Below the pieces are notes generated by a model. That model did no database searches. It was not told the DNA's origin and saw only the letters and a list, made by a program, of their open reading frames with translations. A stretch of DNA of 64,000 nt from Stenotrophomonas maltophilia. Lineage in GTDB: Bacteria > Pseudomonadota > Gammaproteobacteria > Xanthomonadales > Xanthomonadaceae. Made by a program: the position numbers and the translations under genes. This document shows positions 63,508 through 64,000 of the stretch, in pieces. The stretch's first letter is position 1. Each line of letters begins with the position of its first letter. The stretch covers positions 2,148,001-2,212,000 of the forward strand of contig NZ_CP015612.1 of the NCBI RefSeq assembly GCF_002138415.1, read 5' to 3'.

Positions 63508-64000
63508 ATGCTTCACCCCGTACCAAGCGCGCTGGCACTGGCGCTGGCAGCCCTGATGGCTGCCGGCCCGGCACTGGCAGAAACCGCCACCTCCGCGCCC
63601 GCCACGGCGCCGCCTTCCACCAGCGGCGATACCGAAGCCAGCAACAATTTCAGCATTGTCCGTTACCGCGCCGACTACCAGGTGCGGCCGGATGCGGGCA
63701 ATGTGCAGACCGAAACCTACGAAGTCCTGCTCAAGACCAAGGCCTCCGTCGAGCAGTTCAGCCAGGTGCGGCTGAGCTACAGCGAAAAGATGGAAACGCT
63801 GGAAGTGCTGGGCGCCTACACCATCACCGCCGACGGCCAGCGCCGCGACGTGCCGGCCGACCGCATCTACACCCAGGAAAGCTATTCCAGCGCCTCGGCG
63901 GCGATGTATGCCGACCGCAAGGTGCGGGTGATCGTGTTCCCGAACCTGGCCCCGGGCACGCGCCTGTACTACGAGGTGCGCCGCACCCAGGCCACGCCGT
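63508..64000 (+). CDS. DUF3857 / transglutaminase-like secreted protein (partial)
   Basis: The visible 164 codons start MLHPVPSALALALAALMAAG, a signal peptide, and continue with an immunoglobulin-like DUF3857 domain (NFSIVRYRADYQVRPDAGNV, TYEVLLKTKASVEQFSQVRL, ETLEVLGAYTITADGQRRDV). The typical family follows this with a transglutaminase-like domain, which would lie beyond the right edge. AAGGAA sits seven bases before the ATG. It follows ftsK by 39 bp and may share its transcript. Confidence 0.85.
   Translation, partial: MLHPVPSALALALAALMAAGPALAETATSAPATAPPSTSGDTEASNNFSIVRYRADYQVRPDAGNVQTETYEVLLKTKASVEQFSQVRLSYSEKMETLEVLGAYTITADGQRRDVPADRIYTQESYSSASAAMYADRKVRVIVFPNLAPGTRLYYEVRRTQATP

Noticed and set aside
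62044..63516. A 490-codon open frame on the minus strand opposite ftsK
   Set aside because: It is antisense to the FtsK motor domain and has a histidine/arginine-rich shadow composition with no motif.

Overview
The window is high-GC gammaproteobacterial chromosome that looks like Stenotrophomonas (S. maltophilia complex). The reasons are a Xanthomonadaceae-type flagellar locus with rpoN2-vemR-fleQ and a ravA/ravR/ravS-like block, two tandem flagellin genes, and many short GTAG-ended hairpins (the SMAG repeat class). Species assignment is inference from the sequence alone.

Region 1 (1-9,531, minus strand): the basal-body, export and switch operon fliE-F-G-H-I-J-K followed by fliL-M-N-O-P (fliP runs off the left edge). 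Most genes overlap by 1-8 bp. Two sigma-54 sites, before fliE and before fliL, divide it into two transcription units. Region 2 (9,532-11,330): repeat-rich DNA with a secreted small protein and an orphan, lower-GC, SUKH-like gene. Region 3 (11,332-16,963): regulators rpoN2-vemR-fleQ, a NarL-type response regulator, and the tail of the fliD-fliS-fliT-like-PilZ operon. Region 4 (17,089-32,560): cap, two flagellins, hook-associated proteins, rod, hook and ring genes (fliD, fliC x2, flgL-K-J-I-H-G, flgF-E-D-C-B), all on the minus strand. Region 5 (32,698-36,519): cheV (minus), then flgA, flgM, flgN and a PAS histidine kinase (plus). Region 6 (36,612-43,382): a c-di-GMP and two-component block with a GGDEF-EAL-REC protein, a PAS histidine kinase and a 919-aa PAS-GGDEF-EAL protein.

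The genes form a visible hierarchy. RpoN2 with FleQ should drive the six sigma-54 -24/-12 sites found here (fliE, fliL, fliD, flgG, flgB, flgA). The late sigma-28 class is marked by TAAA-N15-GCCG sites before one flagellin, flgM and a methyl-accepting protein, with a looser site before cheV. FlgM would hold sigma-28 until the hook is finished. VemR, the PilZ protein, FleQ and the GGDEF/EAL proteins link motility to c-di-GMP.

Region 7 (43,383-46,702): small orphan genes separated by SMAG repeats, then the methyl-accepting protein. Region 8 (46,867-64,000): housekeeping genes hflD-mnmA-nudJ, clpS, clpA, infA, aat, trxB, ftsK and a DUF3857 protein. This region is interrupted by accessory genes: an APH(6)-like kinase gene between clpS and clpA, a higBA toxin-antitoxin pair bracketed by near-identical hairpins after clpA, and a CxxC-rich DUF1963-like gene followed by a decayed paralogue and an immunity-like gene. 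I saw no tRNA, rRNA, CRISPR array, insertion sequence or prophage.
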